DNA from: Bifidobacterium imperatoris | GTDB taxonomy: Bacteria > Actinomycetota > Actinomycetes > Actinomycetales > Bifidobacteriaceae | Direction of reading: 5' to 3' | Length of the DNA: 64,000 nucleotides | NCBI RefSeq assembly: GCF_002860405.1 | Contig: NZ_NMWV01000011.1 | Location: forward strand, 62,001 to 126,000 | Part shown: one piece after another, positions 27,524 to 36,883 of the stretch | Numbering within the stretch: the first letter of the stretch is position 1 | How the letters are laid out: every line of letters begins with the position of its first letter | Position numbers and translations under genes: made by a program | The notes under the pieces: model-generated | Seen by the model: only the letters and a program-made list of their open reading frames with translations | Told to the model about the DNA's origin: nothing | The model's database searches: none

Positions 27524-27596
27524 GGGCGATTGGCGCAGCGGCTAGCGCACTTCGTTCACACCGAAGGGGTCGTAGGTTCGATTCCTACATCGCCCA
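27524..27596 (+). tRNA. tRNA-Val (anticodon CAC)
   Basis: 73 nt: acceptor GGGCGAT/ATCGCCC, anticodon stem CTTCG/CGAAG with loop TTCACAC (CAC), T loop TTCGATT, discriminator A. Closely similar to the preceding tRNA-Val in the acceptor and D regions, as expected of isoacceptors. Confidence 0.97.
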
Positions 27597-27604
27597 CCCG
27601 ATTT

Positions 27605-27629
27605 CCCGCCCAGCTAGGCGGGATTTTTT
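27605..27629 (+). terminator. Terminator of the tRNA cluster
   Basis: CCCGCC-CAGCTA-GGCGGG followed by ATTTTTTG; 6-bp GC stem (27605-27610 with 27617-27622) and six Ts. Confidence 0.88.
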
Positions 27630-27631
27630 GT

Positions 27632-28861
27632 TTACAAACCGCGCTGCTTCAAGGCCGCCACTATCTGCACATAGAACTCACGTACATCGAATCCCGGAAT
27701 ATTCTCGCGGTTGAGATCGATCATATCCGCGTGGGAAATACCTCGAGTGCCGTTTGGCTCCAACCAAGTAAACCGTTCACCCCACGGGAATGACGGTTGG
27801 GCCACGAGCCCATCATTCGGACCGTCAAACCATTTGACCAACGGGTAGGTGAAATTGAGTGGGAACTTGCCTGTGGTGGCATGGGCCAGCTTGGAGCCGA
27901 CGCTTTGGCAGATGATGCCGGCGAACGGTCCTGTGGTGCTCGCGTTGCCATGAAGCTCATTCGCATCGCCGATCTCGGCATTGAGCCGAGCGCATCCGGC
28001 CTGAGTTAAATCATGTACAGCTGCCATGAAATCGGGCTGCTTATCGCCCAGATGCGAGGCTGCGGTGTTGTATGCCGCTTCTACTTGTTTTTGTGCGGCA
28101 AGGGGAATCTTTTCCAGGAGATAGTCGGCGAAACCACAGCCGCGATGCGGTGTATTAATGGTGGTCAGCGACGCAACATATGGTGCCGCACCGCAGCGCG
28201 CAATGGCATAGCGCATGTCCAATCCACCCTTGGAATGCGCGATGACATTGACTTTGCCGCAGCCGGTGGTCTGAACAATGTGCAGGATGCGTTCGGTCAG
28301 CTCTCGTGCAGAATCCGGCACCGATGCTGCGGACTGATGATTGCCGTAATAAATCACCGCACCATTGCGTTGCAATTCAGCGGGAATACGCCCCCAATAA
28401 TTCAGCGCTTTTGTGTCGCGGAAGAATACGCCGTGCACCAATAGCACGGGGTAGCGCGTGGCGCAGATGCGAGCTGCAGCGCGAGCGCGATTGAGCTGTT
28501 CCTTTGCCGATTCAAAACGTACTTCCTCATCTACTGTGCGGATAATAAGCCGCAGTGCAATAAGGTTGGCAATGGGAATCCAGCCACACAGCACGCCGAT
28601 AACACGAATTTTGATGCCAAGCTGCACTGAAGTGACATAGACGGTGATAATGCCGATCCAGAAAATAATGGATTCGAGAATGATGGTGAGTGCTAGGGCG
28701 ACTGTCCAGCTTGGCCAGCTATTTGCCCAAGGCGTTGGCCAGTCGGCGGCCAACATGGTGGTGAGGGAAGCGATGAGCGTCACAGTGGCAATAAGTGTGG
28801 TCCACCAGAAAATCCTGAGCATAATGACGCCGAAGCGGCATGCGGCAATGCGACCGGTCAT
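27632..28861 (-). CDS. Membrane-associated lipase-like alpha/beta hydrolase
   Basis: Start taken at MTGRIAACRFGVIML (28861), giving 409 residues; a start at 28948 adds 29 residues and neither has a clear ribosome binding site. Two or three hydrophobic helices occupy about residues 10-100 (LRIFWWTTLIATVTLIASL; WTVALALTIILESIIFWIG), then a cytoplasmic or external lipase domain: RYPVLLVHGVFFRD (oxyanion region), VNVIAHSKGGLDMRYAI (nucleophile Ser), HADMIDLNRENI with a late His. It resembles triacylglycerol lipase/PGAP1-type hydrolases. Substrate unknown. Confidence 0.8.
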   Translation of the reverse strand: MTGRIAACRFGVIMLRIFWWTTLIATVTLIASLTTMLAADWPTPWANSWPSWTVALALTIILESIIFWIGIITVYVTSVQLGIKIRVIGVLCGWIPIANLIALRLIIRTVDEEVRFESAKEQLNRARAAARICATRYPVLLVHGVFFRDTKALNYWGRIPAELQRNGAVIYYGNHQSAASVPDSARELTERILHIVQTTGCGKVNVIAHSKGGLDMRYAIARCGAAPYVASLTTINTPHRGCGFADYLLEKIPLAAQKQVEAAYNTAASHLGDKQPDFMAAVHDLTQAGCARLNAEIGDANELHGNASTTGPFAGIICQSVGSKLAHATTGKFPLNFTYPLVKWFDGPNDGLVAQPSFPWGERFTWLEPNGTRGISHADMIDLNRENIPGFDVREFYVQIVAALKQRGL

Positions 28862-28993
28862 AGTGCCTATGGTAGGCGCGAATAATCCGCGCACACTTTG
28901 GTGGAGATGAACAATACGTGTAGGGATTCTTGTTCCTTTTCCGGGCATATTTTTCTCGGACGGTGATGCTGTGCGGGGTCTACACTGTGCAGC

Positions 28994-29617
28994 ATGGCTG
29001 GATTGGCTCGATACTCCAATGTGATTTTCGATTTTTGCGACGTCTTAGTTGATTGGCAGCCGCGTGTGCCGCTGGAAGGGCAGGCACCGGACGAGGTAAT
29101 CGACCATCTGTTCGACCGCAATGATCCCTATGGTTTCTGGCATTACGACGAGCTCTCTGATCTTGGTTGGAGCGAGGAGAGGATTCTGGCTGATTATGCC
29201 CGGCATCATGGGTTATCTGGAGGCGAACAGGAGCAAGCGTTCCGGCTGTATTTTGAGCGTCAGAAACTGGCATTGGTGGGTATGCTGCCAGGGATGCCGG
29301 AAATTTTGCATGATTTAGATGCTGCAGGAGTGCGCTGCTGGGGCTTGACCAATTTCACAGTCAAGTACGTTGATGCAGCTCGTGAGCTATTCCCGGCTTT
29401 GGGATTACTCAAGGACGTTGTGGTTTCCAGTGCCGAACAGATTCACAAACCGGATCTTGAAATCTTCAAGCGAGCCATCGCCCGCTTTGGTATAGACCCT
29501 GCATGCACCGCATTCGTGGACGATAAACCGTGGAATGCCGAAGCCGGCACTGCGGCAGGCTTGCACGGCATCCGCTTCACTGGTGCTGATGCGCTGCGCG
29601 CCCAGCTGTTCGGCTAA
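28994..29617 (+). CDS. HAD superfamily hydrolase
   Basis: 207 residues, haloacid-dehalogenase-like phosphatase. Motif I is altered: the usual DxDxT reads DFCDVLVD, with the nucleophile Asp in NVIFDFCDVL; motif II is LTNFT; motif III lysine lies in AEQIHKPDLEIFKRA; motif IV is AFVDDKPWNAEAG. A helical cap (about 25-85) follows motif I, so it belongs to the YihX-like subgroup that acts on small sugar phosphates. Monocistronic; divergent from the lipase-like gene. Confidence 0.88.
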   Translation: MAGLARYSNVIFDFCDVLVDWQPRVPLEGQAPDEVIDHLFDRNDPYGFWHYDELSDLGWSEERILADYARHHGLSGGEQEQAFRLYFERQKLALVGMLPGMPEILHDLDAAGVRCWGLTNFTVKYVDAARELFPALGLLKDVVVSSAEQIHKPDLEIFKRAIARFGIDPACTAFVDDKPWNAEAGTAAGLHGIRFTGADALRAQLFG

Positions 29618-29645
29618 CAGGCATACGAACTGATATTGATATGGC

Positions 29646-29677
29646 AAGGTCCTGATTGCGGGAACAATCAGGACCTT
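29646..29677. terminator. Bidirectional terminator
   Basis: 13-bp perfect stem AAGGTCCTGATTG (29646-29658) with 29665-29677, 6-base loop, between the convergent HAD and amino-acid permease genes. T-runs are short on both sides. Confidence 0.75.
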
Positions 29678-29700
29678 AAAAGGAAGTTGATGAGAGCTGT

Positions 29701-31224
29701 TTACGGCAACTGTAGCGGCTCGTCTTCCTCTCGCGGATGCTTCTTACGCCACCATTGCTGCACGAAGTATGCGGCATAGCAAAGCGCAAGGAATGCCAGC
29801 TCCGCGCCCAGCGCGAATCGCTGTTCCTTATCGAAGAAGACCAGCAGGAACGAAGCAGTGCACAGAATGAACGCACCCCAAGAAGTCCACGGATAGCCTG
29901 GAGTACGGTACTTCAACTCCTCTGCGGTATGCCCCGAAGCAATCCAACGCTTGCGGAACACAATCTGGCAGTAGGCGATGGCGATCCACACCACCACTGC
30001 GGACAAACCGGAAAGCGCCACCAGTACCAGATATACGGTGGATGCAGCCACCACGGAAGAGAGCAGCGCCAACAGACCACCGGCCATAGCTGTGCACAGT
30101 GCCAGCACCGGCACACCGTGGCGATTCGTCTTGGCAAACCAGTGAGGAATCATGCCCTCATGGCCCATCGACCACACCATGCGCGTGGAAGCGTAGAGGC
30201 CGGAATTGGAAGCGGAGAGCACAGCGGTCAGCACCACGAAGTTCATAATATCCGCGGCATACGGAATGCCGATGGAACTGAACACCAGCACGAACGGGCT
30301 TTCGCCCACACCGGCTTCGCGCCACGGAATCAAAGCGCACATCACCACAATGGAGCCAATGAAGAACAGCACCAAACGCCACAGCGTAGTGTGAATAGCC
30401 TTCGGCACGGCGGTTTCCGGGTCTCGCGTCTCGCCAGCGGTCACGCCAATAAGCTCAGTGCCGGAGAATGCGAAGTTCACAGTCAAGATCGTGGCGAACA
30501 CCGGCATGAAACCATTCGGGAAGATACCGTCCTTCACCAGATTGCCGAACATGGGGGCGTGGCTATAGCCCTTCATCGGAATAATGCCGAAAATCGCCAG
30601 CAAGCCGATGGCGATAAACGCACAAATGGCAAACACTTTAATAGAGGCAAACCAGAACTCAGCCTCCGCAAAGAATCGAACGGACAGTGCGTTCAATGTA
30701 AAAATCAGCACAATGCAGGCCGCTGACCATGCCCATGTTGGCGTATCCGGGAACCAGCGTTGCATCAATAGACCTGCTGCCGTGAACTCTGAGCCGAGCG
30801 CCACAGTCCATGTGAGCCAATACTGAATTGCAATCACGAAGCCGGTGCCTGGGCCAATGAACTTTTCCGCATAGACATGGAACGAACCGGTGACCGGCAT
30901 TGCTACGGACAGTTCGCCGAGCGTCAGCATCACCAGGTACACAATCACGGCGCCAATGGCGTACGCCAAAATCGTGCCCATAGGGCCCGCCTGTTGAATC
31001 GTATAGCCGGAGCTCAAGAACAGGCCTGTGCCGATCACGCCGCCGAGCGAAATCATCTGCAGATGGCGTGATTCCATGCCACGCTTCAGATTTGTGTGCA
31101 GCGCGTGCTTGGTGTGTTCTTTACCGATATGGCTTGGTTCAGTGCCGGCGGTGTCGGCGTTGCTGGTGCCATCGTTCACTGTGGACGGCGACTGTGCCGC
31201 CTGGTCGGTTTCGGGTTGACTCAT
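29701..31224 (-). CDS. Amino acid permease (APC family, AroP/GabP type)
   Basis: Twelve-helix amino acid:proton symporter. ATG 31224 gives 507 residues; the open frame continues upstream without a good start. A hydrophilic N-terminus of about 55 residues leads to the APC signature [20 protein letters not shown], followed by [20 protein letters not shown] and [20 protein letters not shown], which are typical of the AroP/LysP/GabP group. The C-terminus is basic and acidic ([13 protein letters not shown]). Substrate not resolvable. Divergent from the UMF1-type gene with a 224-base shared promoter region. Confidence 0.9.
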   Translation of the reverse strand: MSQPETDQAAQSPSTVNDGTSNADTAGTEPSHIGKEHTKHALHTNLKRGMESRHLQMISLGGVIGTGLFLSSGYTIQQAGPMGTILAYAIGAVIVYLVMLTLGELSVAMPVTGSFHVYAEKFIGPGTGFVIAIQYWLTWTVALGSEFTAAGLLMQRWFPDTPTWAWSAACIVLIFTLNALSVRFFAEAEFWFASIKVFAICAFIAIGLLAIFGIIPMKGYSHAPMFGNLVKDGIFPNGFMPVFATILTVNFAFSGTELIGVTAGETRDPETAVPKAIHTTLWRLVLFFIGSIVVMCALIPWREAGVGESPFVLVFSSIGIPYAADIMNFVVLTAVLSASNSGLYASTRMVWSMGHEGMIPHWFAKTNRHGVPVLALCTAMAGGLLALLSSVVAASTVYLVLVALSGLSAVVVWIAIAYCQIVFRKRWIASGHTAEELKYRTPGYPWTSWGAFILCTASFLLVFFDKEQRFALGAELAFLALCYAAYFVQQWWRKKHPREEDEPLQLP

Positions 31225-31448
31225 GTTGCTCTCTCTGACATGCGCGTTCCGTGGATAGACTCCCACAAGAGAGCCCGGAATAGTATACGTTGAAGGGGCT
31301 ACGCGTGTACTGCGAACTGTTTTGCGAGGCTTTAGTGATGATGACATTGCCTGATATTGTTCACGTTCCGTTCAACTAAAACGGTGCTTTGCAGCTTTGC
31401 TGCACTTTTACGATGGAGACAGTCGTTATTTTGTGAGGAGTATTTTTC

Positions 31449-32732
31449 ATGAGCGCTGCCAACATCGCGTCATCGCCCGCGAGCGGTACCAGTAATAAAC
31501 TGTCCGCCCGCGAGAAGAAGTGGATTATCTACGATGTGGGCAATTCGGCATTCGTGCTGCTCTCTACCGCCGTGGTGCCGATTTATGCGAAATCTCTGAT
31601 GCCTTCGGATGGCAACATCGTGTCCGCCTGGGGTTATGCGCAGACGATAGCTTCGCTGGTCATCGCATTGCTGATGCCGCTGCTTGGTTCTATCGCCGAT
31701 GTGCAGGGCATGAAAATCAAGTTCTTCCTAGGCTTCTTCGGTACTGGCGTGGTGATGTGTTGCGCTATGGCACTGCCGCTAACCTGGCTGCCATTTCTTA
31801 TTATTTATGTGCTTGCCACCATTGGTTTGAATGGCTCGCTTACGTTCTACGATTCAATGCTGATTGACACCACCACGAACGAGCGTATGGATAAGGTGTC
31901 TTCGCATGGGTACGGCTGGGGTTATGTGGGCTCCACGGTGCCGTTCATCGTGTGCATTGCGCTGATTTTCGGCGGGCCCGCACTGTTCGATTGGTCCACT
32001 GTAGCCTGCACACGCGCAAGCTTCGTGATTACTGCTGTCTGGTGGGTGGCGTTTACGATTCCGCTGATTACCAGCTACCGGCAGGTGCATTACCGCGCAA
32101 CCCGCGACCATGCGCGTGAGGCGATTCGCGGCACCTTTACCGAGCTTGGTTCTACGTTCGGCAAGATCGTGAAGAACAAGCCGCTGTGGATGTTCATGCT
32201 TGCGTTCTTCTTCTACATCGACGCTGTGAACACGGTGATTTCGATGAGCACCTCCTATGGCACGCAGCTCGGCATCGACTCCACCCAGCTGGTGGTAGCG
32301 CTGTTGGTTACGCAGTTCGTGGCCTTCCCGTGCGCGATCTTGTACGGTCGACTGGCCGGACGCTTCGGTTGCAAGCCGATGATCACCGCGGCAGTGGTGG
32401 CATACATGGGCATCGTGTTCTTTGCCACGTTCTTTCTGAAGACGGCAGTGGAATTCTGGATTCTGGCGATTTTGGTCGGCATGTTCCAGGGCGGCATCCA
32501 GGCGCTTTCTCGCTCGTACTATGGCAAGATCATTCCGAAGGATCACGCCAACGAGTACTACGGCTTCTACGATATCTTCGGCAAAACCGCTTCGATCTTG
32601 GGTACGTTCCTAGTCGCCACAACGACTTCCCTGACCGGCAACGCCAGTTTCGGTGTACTTTCTATTGCCATCCTTCTGGTCGTCGCCCTGGTCTTCCTCA
32701 CGTTGCAGAAAGATCCGACCAGGGCGGCGTGA
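31449..32732 (+). CDS. MFS transporter, UMF1 (Atg22-like) type
   Basis: 427 residues with twelve predicted helices. The sequence YDVGNSAFVLLSTAVVPIY at about residue 25 and the MIDTTTNERMDKVSSHGYG-like region (DTTTNERMDKVSSHGYGWGY) are typical of the UMF1 group, related to yeast vacuolar amino-acid effluxer Atg22; bacterial substrates are unknown. GTGAGGAG provides the ribosome binding site. It converges with the PfkB-type gene with only ten bases between stops. Confidence 0.87.
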   Translation: MSAANIASSPASGTSNKLSAREKKWIIYDVGNSAFVLLSTAVVPIYAKSLMPSDGNIVSAWGYAQTIASLVIALLMPLLGSIADVQGMKIKFFLGFFGTGVVMCCAMALPLTWLPFLIIYVLATIGLNGSLTFYDSMLIDTTTNERMDKVSSHGYGWGYVGSTVPFIVCIALIFGGPALFDWSTVACTRASFVITAVWWVAFTIPLITSYRQVHYRATRDHAREAIRGTFTELGSTFGKIVKNKPLWMFMLAFFFYIDAVNTVISMSTSYGTQLGIDSTQLVVALLVTQFVAFPCAILYGRLAGRFGCKPMITAAVVAYMGIVFFATFFLKTAVEFWILAILVGMFQGGIQALSRSYYGKIIPKDHANEYYGFYDIFGKTASILGTFLVATTTSLTGNASFGVLSIAILLVVALVFLTLQKDPTRAA

Positions 32733-32742
32733 TATTCAGCCT

Positions 32743-33759
32743 TCAGCCTTGCAATAGTGCGGCTGCCTCGTCATACTCAGGGCATTGAGGCACGCCATTG
32801 ATACTGCGGGTAATGGCGATGGATGTGGCGGCATTGGCCAGTTTGACGGCATCGGTGAGATCACGCCCCTCGGCCAGCATGGCGCACATTACACCGGTAT
32901 GGCAGCCGCCTGCGGAACGGGTGTGCACCGCCTTGGTGGGGAATCCTGGAATGTGCACGGTCTCTCCGCCTGGCTCGCGTACCCAAGCGCCTAAGGAACC
33001 TACGCGTACCACCAATGGGGCGCGCAACGTATGGCCAAGACCATCACATAACTGGTGCATGAAATCATCCAAGCCGCCGCCGATAGTCACCTTGCTGTCA
33101 TCAATCGGTGCACCGAGACGCTCAGCCAAAGTGGTGGCTTCTTGACGATTGCACGACCAAATCGGGCGTGCGAGCACCAAGTCCTCAAGCATATGGTCGT
33201 TCACCAAGCGCAGCGTATTGGTGGGGTTGATGACGAGTGCATAGTCGCGTTTGGTTGGGTCGGTGCCGGCTCGCAATAGGAATCCGTCCACGCCGGCTGC
33301 GGTATGGTCCATCAGCGTATTGCCGCTGATATGCACCACATCATGATCCTGCGGCTCCAACATGTCGAACGTGTCCACGCCGCCATGAGCTTCAGCACCA
33401 TAGGAGGCGATGAACGTTTTCTTCGGCTCCCCGGAACTCAGCACAACGCGGAAGCCGGAATCTTCATCCAGCCGGTCCTGGCCGATATGGTTGATGCCGT
33501 TATCTTGGAATGATTGGCGAATGAAGTTGGCCCACAATCCGTTGCCGAGAATGCCGGCGTGCTCGGATTGCACACCCATGCGGCTTGCCGCTTCCAGCAC
33601 GCGGTAACTGCCGCCGATGGCAGGCTTGGGGTGGTCGGCCACGGCAAAGCCGCCCTGCGGAGGTACGGCGTCCACGTTCATCATGATGTCTACCCACACC
33701 TGCCCCAAAGAAATCACGCTCGGGTGATGGGTGCCAATGCCTCTTCTCAGGTCTAACAT
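32743..33759 (-). CDS. PfkB/ribokinase-like protein with altered catalytic motif
   Basis: 338 residues with the ribokinase fold: the N-terminal strand VISLGQVWVDIMMNV, the substrate region KPAIGGSYRVLEAASRMG (double-Gly signature 1) and the lid. Signature 2, normally DTxGAGDxF with the catalytic Asp and anion hole, reads HTRSAGGCHTG here (late in the protein), so the catalytic Asp position is Gly. The ATG follows a perfect AAAGGAGG. Either this is an atypical PfkB subgroup with displaced chemistry or it no longer phosphorylates. No sugar-pathway genes surround it. Possible related E. coli protein: YegV. Confidence 0.72.
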   Translation of the reverse strand: MLDLRRGIGTHHPSVISLGQVWVDIMMNVDAVPPQGGFAVADHPKPAIGGSYRVLEAASRMGVQSEHAGILGNGLWANFIRQSFQDNGINHIGQDRLDEDSGFRVVLSSGEPKKTFIASYGAEAHGGVDTFDMLEPQDHDVVHISGNTLMDHTAAGVDGFLLRAGTDPTKRDYALVINPTNTLRLVNDHMLEDLVLARPIWSCNRQEATTLAERLGAPIDDSKVTIGGGLDDFMHQLCDGLGHTLRAPLVVRVGSLGAWVREPGGETVHIPGFPTKAVHTRSAGGCHTGVMCAMLAEGRDLTDAVKLANAATSIAITRSINGVPQCPEYDEAAALLQG

Positions 33760-33946
33760 GCCAGCCTCCTTTTGCTAGTCCATGCCGCGGGCGACGTACT
33801 ACCATGCACGTTGAGTGCCGCGGGGAGCCCCTTCGCTCCTGTTCCCTTATACCGAGATTATAAGAGAGGTGGCTGTGCTGGGAATAGACAAAACGGCGAG
33901 TCTTATTGAGTAATCACTGGGTAATTCATGGGTGCACGCTGATGAT

Positions 33947-34648
33947 TCAGAACATCGCAAGCGCGAAATCGACCAGCAGTTTGATGCCATACAACGTAAT
34001 GACTCCGCCACATACGCGATTGAGTACATTGATGATGCGCGGGCTGAACTTGTGAGCGAAGGCGTTGACGACAAGCGTGACGCCAAAGAACCAGAGCACG
34101 GAGGCGGTTTCGACGCCGGTGATGAACGGTGTGGTCTGCTGCGCGTTGAGAGTGGCCGAGAATGCGCCAAGCATCAGCGTACCGTCGATAATGGCCTGCG
34201 GGTTGAACCAGGTGACGGCGCACGCGGTGCCGATGGTGCTGAGCAGACCTTGTACGCCGAGGTGCTGTGATGGAACCCGCGCGGCGTTAGGGGATGGGGA
34301 ACTATTGCCGCCGCCGGTCGCCGTATCAGGCATAGCGCCGGTTCCGGCTTGATTGGCGGTGACGCGACTCTTGTGCGGCAACGCCAAGCCCAGCCCTATG
34401 CGAATCACCACCAATCCACCCAGCCCGAGCACGATATTCTCTAGCCATGCGTGGGACTGCATCAGCGCTCCGATGCCGAAGAAACAGGACAGCGATAGTG
34501 TCATGTCGAAGAAAATGACAATCAGCGCTGTGAGGAGCGCGTTGCGTCGTGTGCGCGTCAGGGCTGAATTGATGACGAACATATTCTGCATGCCGATGGG
34601 CGCGATGTAGGCAAGTCCCATCGTCAATCCCTGAATATACAGGCCCAT
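33947..34648 (-). CDS. LysE/ArgO family amino acid exporter
   Basis: Start MGLYIQGLTMGLAYIAPIGM at 34648 gives 233 residues (the frame is open to 34723). Six helices with the LysE N-terminal signature APIGMQNMFVINSALTRTRR; a polar linker of about 35 residues (GTGAMPDTATGGGNSSPSPN) sits between helices 3 and 4, as in ArgO, but is longer than usual. Exports lysine, arginine or a related amino acid. Divergent from the MocR-type regulator, which probably controls it. Confidence 0.88.
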   Translation of the reverse strand: MGLYIQGLTMGLAYIAPIGMQNMFVINSALTRTRRNALLTALIVIFFDMTLSLSCFFGIGALMQSHAWLENIVLGLGGLVVIRIGLGLALPHKSRVTANQAGTGAMPDTATGGGNSSPSPNAARVPSQHLGVQGLLSTIGTACAVTWFNPQAIIDGTLMLGAFSATLNAQQTTPFITGVETASVLWFFGVTLVVNAFAHKFSPRIINVLNRVCGGVITLYGIKLLVDFALAMF

Positions 34649-34686
34649 GTTGCATCCTTCCGTTCCCTCGCGCACGTCTGCATTGG

Positions 34687-34857
34687 TTTGGCTGGATTGG
34701 TCACATCCAACTAAACCAGCCAAATCGCAATGGTGTTGTCTCTTTTCGATGGAATTGATATCTCAACAATCCCATTCATTCCAAAGCTATTGCCCTATGC
34801 TAAGCAATCGGCTACACTTGGCAACCAGCCAAGGTGACGGTATGGCACCCAGCCAAA
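34687..34857. promoter_or_regulatory. Repeated CCAGCCAA sites between lysE and the MocR gene
   Basis: The octamer CCAGCCAA occurs at 34716-34724, 34825-34832 and 34849-34857 and inverted (TTTGGCTGG) at 34687-34695. The last two are direct repeats 24 bases apart just upstream of the regulator's ribosome binding site; one lies inside the palindrome CTTGGC-AACCA-GCCAAG (34817-34833). MocR proteins usually bind pairs of direct or inverted repeats in such divergent gaps. Confidence 0.6.
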
Positions 34858-34886
34858 TATGATGCAATGACTGGAAAGGGGGAATC

Positions 34887-36401
34887 ATGGCGCGCATCGC
34901 TCCGCTGGAAATCGATTGGAAGCCGAATCGCGAGGAGACGCGTCCGGTCACCGAACAGATCGTGGATTTCATGTGTGGGCGCATCGCGTCCGGCGCGTGG
35001 CCGATTGGTTCGCGCCTTCCCAGCCAACGCGCGTTGGCGGATGCGTTCGGCGTGAACCGGTCCACTGTCATCGCTGCGGTTGAGGAATTGGCCGATTATG
35101 GCATTGTCGAGGGTCGGCATGGCGCGGGCACACGTATTGTCAGCAACACGTGGTCGTTGATGCTTTCCGGCGCGCCTGACTGGGCGGATTATGTGGCTTC
35201 CGGTTTCTTCAAGGCGAACAACGACACGATTCAGTCCATTAACCGTTATGAATTCGACTCCGCCAAGACACGGTTGGGCACTGGGGAGCTTGACCCTCGT
35301 CTGTTCCCGCGTGAGATGTGGCGGCGCGTGGCATGCGAGGCGGCCGACGAGATCGATTCGCTCGGCTACCCTCCTCCCGAAGGACTGGATGTGTTGCGCG
35401 AGGCCGTCGCCTCTCATATGCGCTCGTGGAATGTGGACTGCAATCCGGAGCAGGTGCTGATTTCGTCAGGTGCATTGCAGGGTCTGCAGATGATTTCGGT
35501 GAGCCTGCTGTCTTCGGGGTCGACCGTCTATGCCGAGGCGCCCAGCTATATCAAATCGCTGCAGGTGTTCCAGTCGGCAGGCATGAGGCTTGCCGGAGTG
35601 CCGATGGGTGTCGACGGCCTCGATGTGCATGCGCTGGACGCGTCGTTACGCGAGAGGGCTGGCACAGGCTCGGGTCCCGGTCCACGCTCCGGTCAGGGCA
35701 GCGGCGGCAATGGCGGCAAGAATAGTAGTGCGGTGCTCTATACGATTCCAACCAACCACAATCCGACCGGCCTAACGATGCCGGCCGATCGCCGTCATCT
35801 GCTGATTGATGCATGCGTTGCGAATCGTCTGCCGATTATCGAGGACTGTGCTTATCAGGATCTGGTGTTTGATGGCGATGCGCCGACTTCGCTCAAGGCC
35901 TTTGACGACACCGGCATGGTGATTACGGTGGGAAGCGCATCAAAGTCACTGGCACCGGGATTGCGTATTGGATGGGTGGTGGCCGACGAGCGAATCGTGC
36001 ATCGTCTGGCTGACGTCAAAATGCAGATGGACTATGGTGCCAGCACGCTGAGCCAATGGGTGTTCGCGCGATTCCTCACCTCCGGGATGTATGGCGAATA
36101 TTTGGAACAGCTGCGCGCGGAATTGCGCCGTCGTCGAGATGCCGCGTTGGAGACTCTGGAGCGTTTGTTCTCGGTGCGCGCTCACTGGAATGTGCCGCAA
36201 GGTGGCTTTTACATTTGGTTGACCTTTGATGAGCCGGTGCGTATGGGGCGTCTTTTCCAGCGTGCGCTTGAGCATGGCGTGCTACTTAATCCTGGCGATA
36301 TCTACGATTTCGCCGGCGATAACTCGCTGCGTTTGAGCTATGCGTACACGACGCCGGAGGAGTTTGCGCGTGCCGCCGAAGTGGTCGCATCGCTGGTATG
36401 A
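34887..36401 (+). CDS. MocR/PdxR-type transcriptional regulator (GntR HTH + aminotransferase domain)
   Basis: 504 residues. Residues about 15-80 are a GntR winged helix (PVTEQIVDFMCGRIASGAWP, LPSQRALADAFGVNRSTVIA); residues about 115-504 are a fold-type I aminotransferase domain with NHNPTG, the PLP lysine in GSASKSLAPGLRIGWV and the C-terminal RLSYAY arginine. A Gly/Ser-rich insertion (GTGSGPGPRSGQGSGGNGG) lies within the domain at about 257-280 and is not usual. AAAGGGGG precedes the ATG. MocR proteins sense amino acids or vitamin B6; the divergent lysE suggests an amino-acid export switch. Confidence 0.9.
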   Translation: MARIAPLEIDWKPNREETRPVTEQIVDFMCGRIASGAWPIGSRLPSQRALADAFGVNRSTVIAAVEELADYGIVEGRHGAGTRIVSNTWSLMLSGAPDWADYVASGFFKANNDTIQSINRYEFDSAKTRLGTGELDPRLFPREMWRRVACEAADEIDSLGYPPPEGLDVLREAVASHMRSWNVDCNPEQVLISSGALQGLQMISVSLLSSGSTVYAEAPSYIKSLQVFQSAGMRLAGVPMGVDGLDVHALDASLRERAGTGSGPGPRSGQGSGGNGGKNSSAVLYTIPTNHNPTGLTMPADRRHLLIDACVANRLPIIEDCAYQDLVFDGDAPTSLKAFDDTGMVITVGSASKSLAPGLRIGWVVADERIVHRLADVKMQMDYGASTLSQWVFARFLTSGMYGEYLEQLRAELRRRRDAALETLERLFSVRAHWNVPQGGFYIWLTFDEPVRMGRLFQRALEHGVLLNPGDIYDFAGDNSLRLSYAYTTPEEFARAAEVVASLV

Positions 36402-36500
36402 GATGTGCGGCCGCCTGAGTCGCATCGAATTTCGAGGCGTTCCGCTAGACTCGCTCAAAGTGCTCAAGTCGTCATCGCCGCGGCATGATACACGCAAGGG

Positions 36501-36529
36501 TTGCGGTTGTCGGTATTGGGCTATATATT
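36501..36529 (+). promoter_or_regulatory. Candidate promoter of rpmB
   Basis: TTGCGG (36501-36506), 17-base spacer, TATATT (36524-36529), about 88 bases upstream of the rpmB ATG. The best sigma-70-like pair in this gap. Confidence 0.4.
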
Positions 36530-36616
36530 TGTGAAGTTGTGTGTTCGGCATGTCGGGCAAAACCGGCGGTCGAACGCGTGAAAGACTTGAAACATCAAGG
36601 TTTAAGGGAGTCCATC

Positions 36617-36811
36617 ATGGCAGCTCGTTGCGCAGTGTGCGGTAAGGGTCCGCAGACCGGTTACACCGTATCTCATTCGCACCGTCGTACCAAGCGTACC
36701 TTCCGCCCGAACCTGCAGTCTGTGCGCACCACCATCGACGGCGAGAACACTCGCCTGCGCGTGTGCGGCAAGTGCCTCAAGGCTGGCAAGGTTCAGCGCG
36801 TGGCCGCGTGA
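36617..36811 (+). CDS. rpmB: 50S ribosomal protein L28 (four-cysteine form)
   Basis: 64 residues from ATG 36617, with AAGGGAG before it; the frame continues upstream to 36485 but the family start [16 protein letters not shown] is clear. Two CxxC pairs (RCAVCGK near residue 5, [11 protein letters not shown] near residue 50) make this the zinc-binding (C+) type of L28; actinobacteria often also carry a zinc-free paralogue used under zinc limitation. Single gene with its own terminator, just before recG. Confidence 0.95.
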   Translation: MAARCAVCGKGPQTGYTVSHSHRRTKRTFRPNLQSVRTTIDGENTRLRVCGKCLKAGKVQRVAA

Positions 36812-36830
36812 ATCACGTATTGACGTCTGC

Positions 36831-36866
36831 AAAACCCGCTTAGCTTCGGCTGAGCGGGTTTTGTTT
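36831..36866 (+). terminator. Terminator of rpmB
   Basis: AAAACCCGCTTAGC with GCTGAGCGGGTTTT, one G-T pair, 3-base loop, followed by GTTTT. Confidence 0.93.
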
Positions 36867-36883
36867 TAATAGAATGGGCCGCT

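Noticed and set aside
27297..27596. tRNA cluster as an integration site for a mobile element
   Set aside because: No integrase, no direct repeat of a tRNA 3' end and no phage-type genes nearby.
27404..27793. 129-codon plus-strand frame through the tRNA-Val genes
   Set aside because: It translates two tRNA genes and a terminator; typical false frame of a tRNA cluster.
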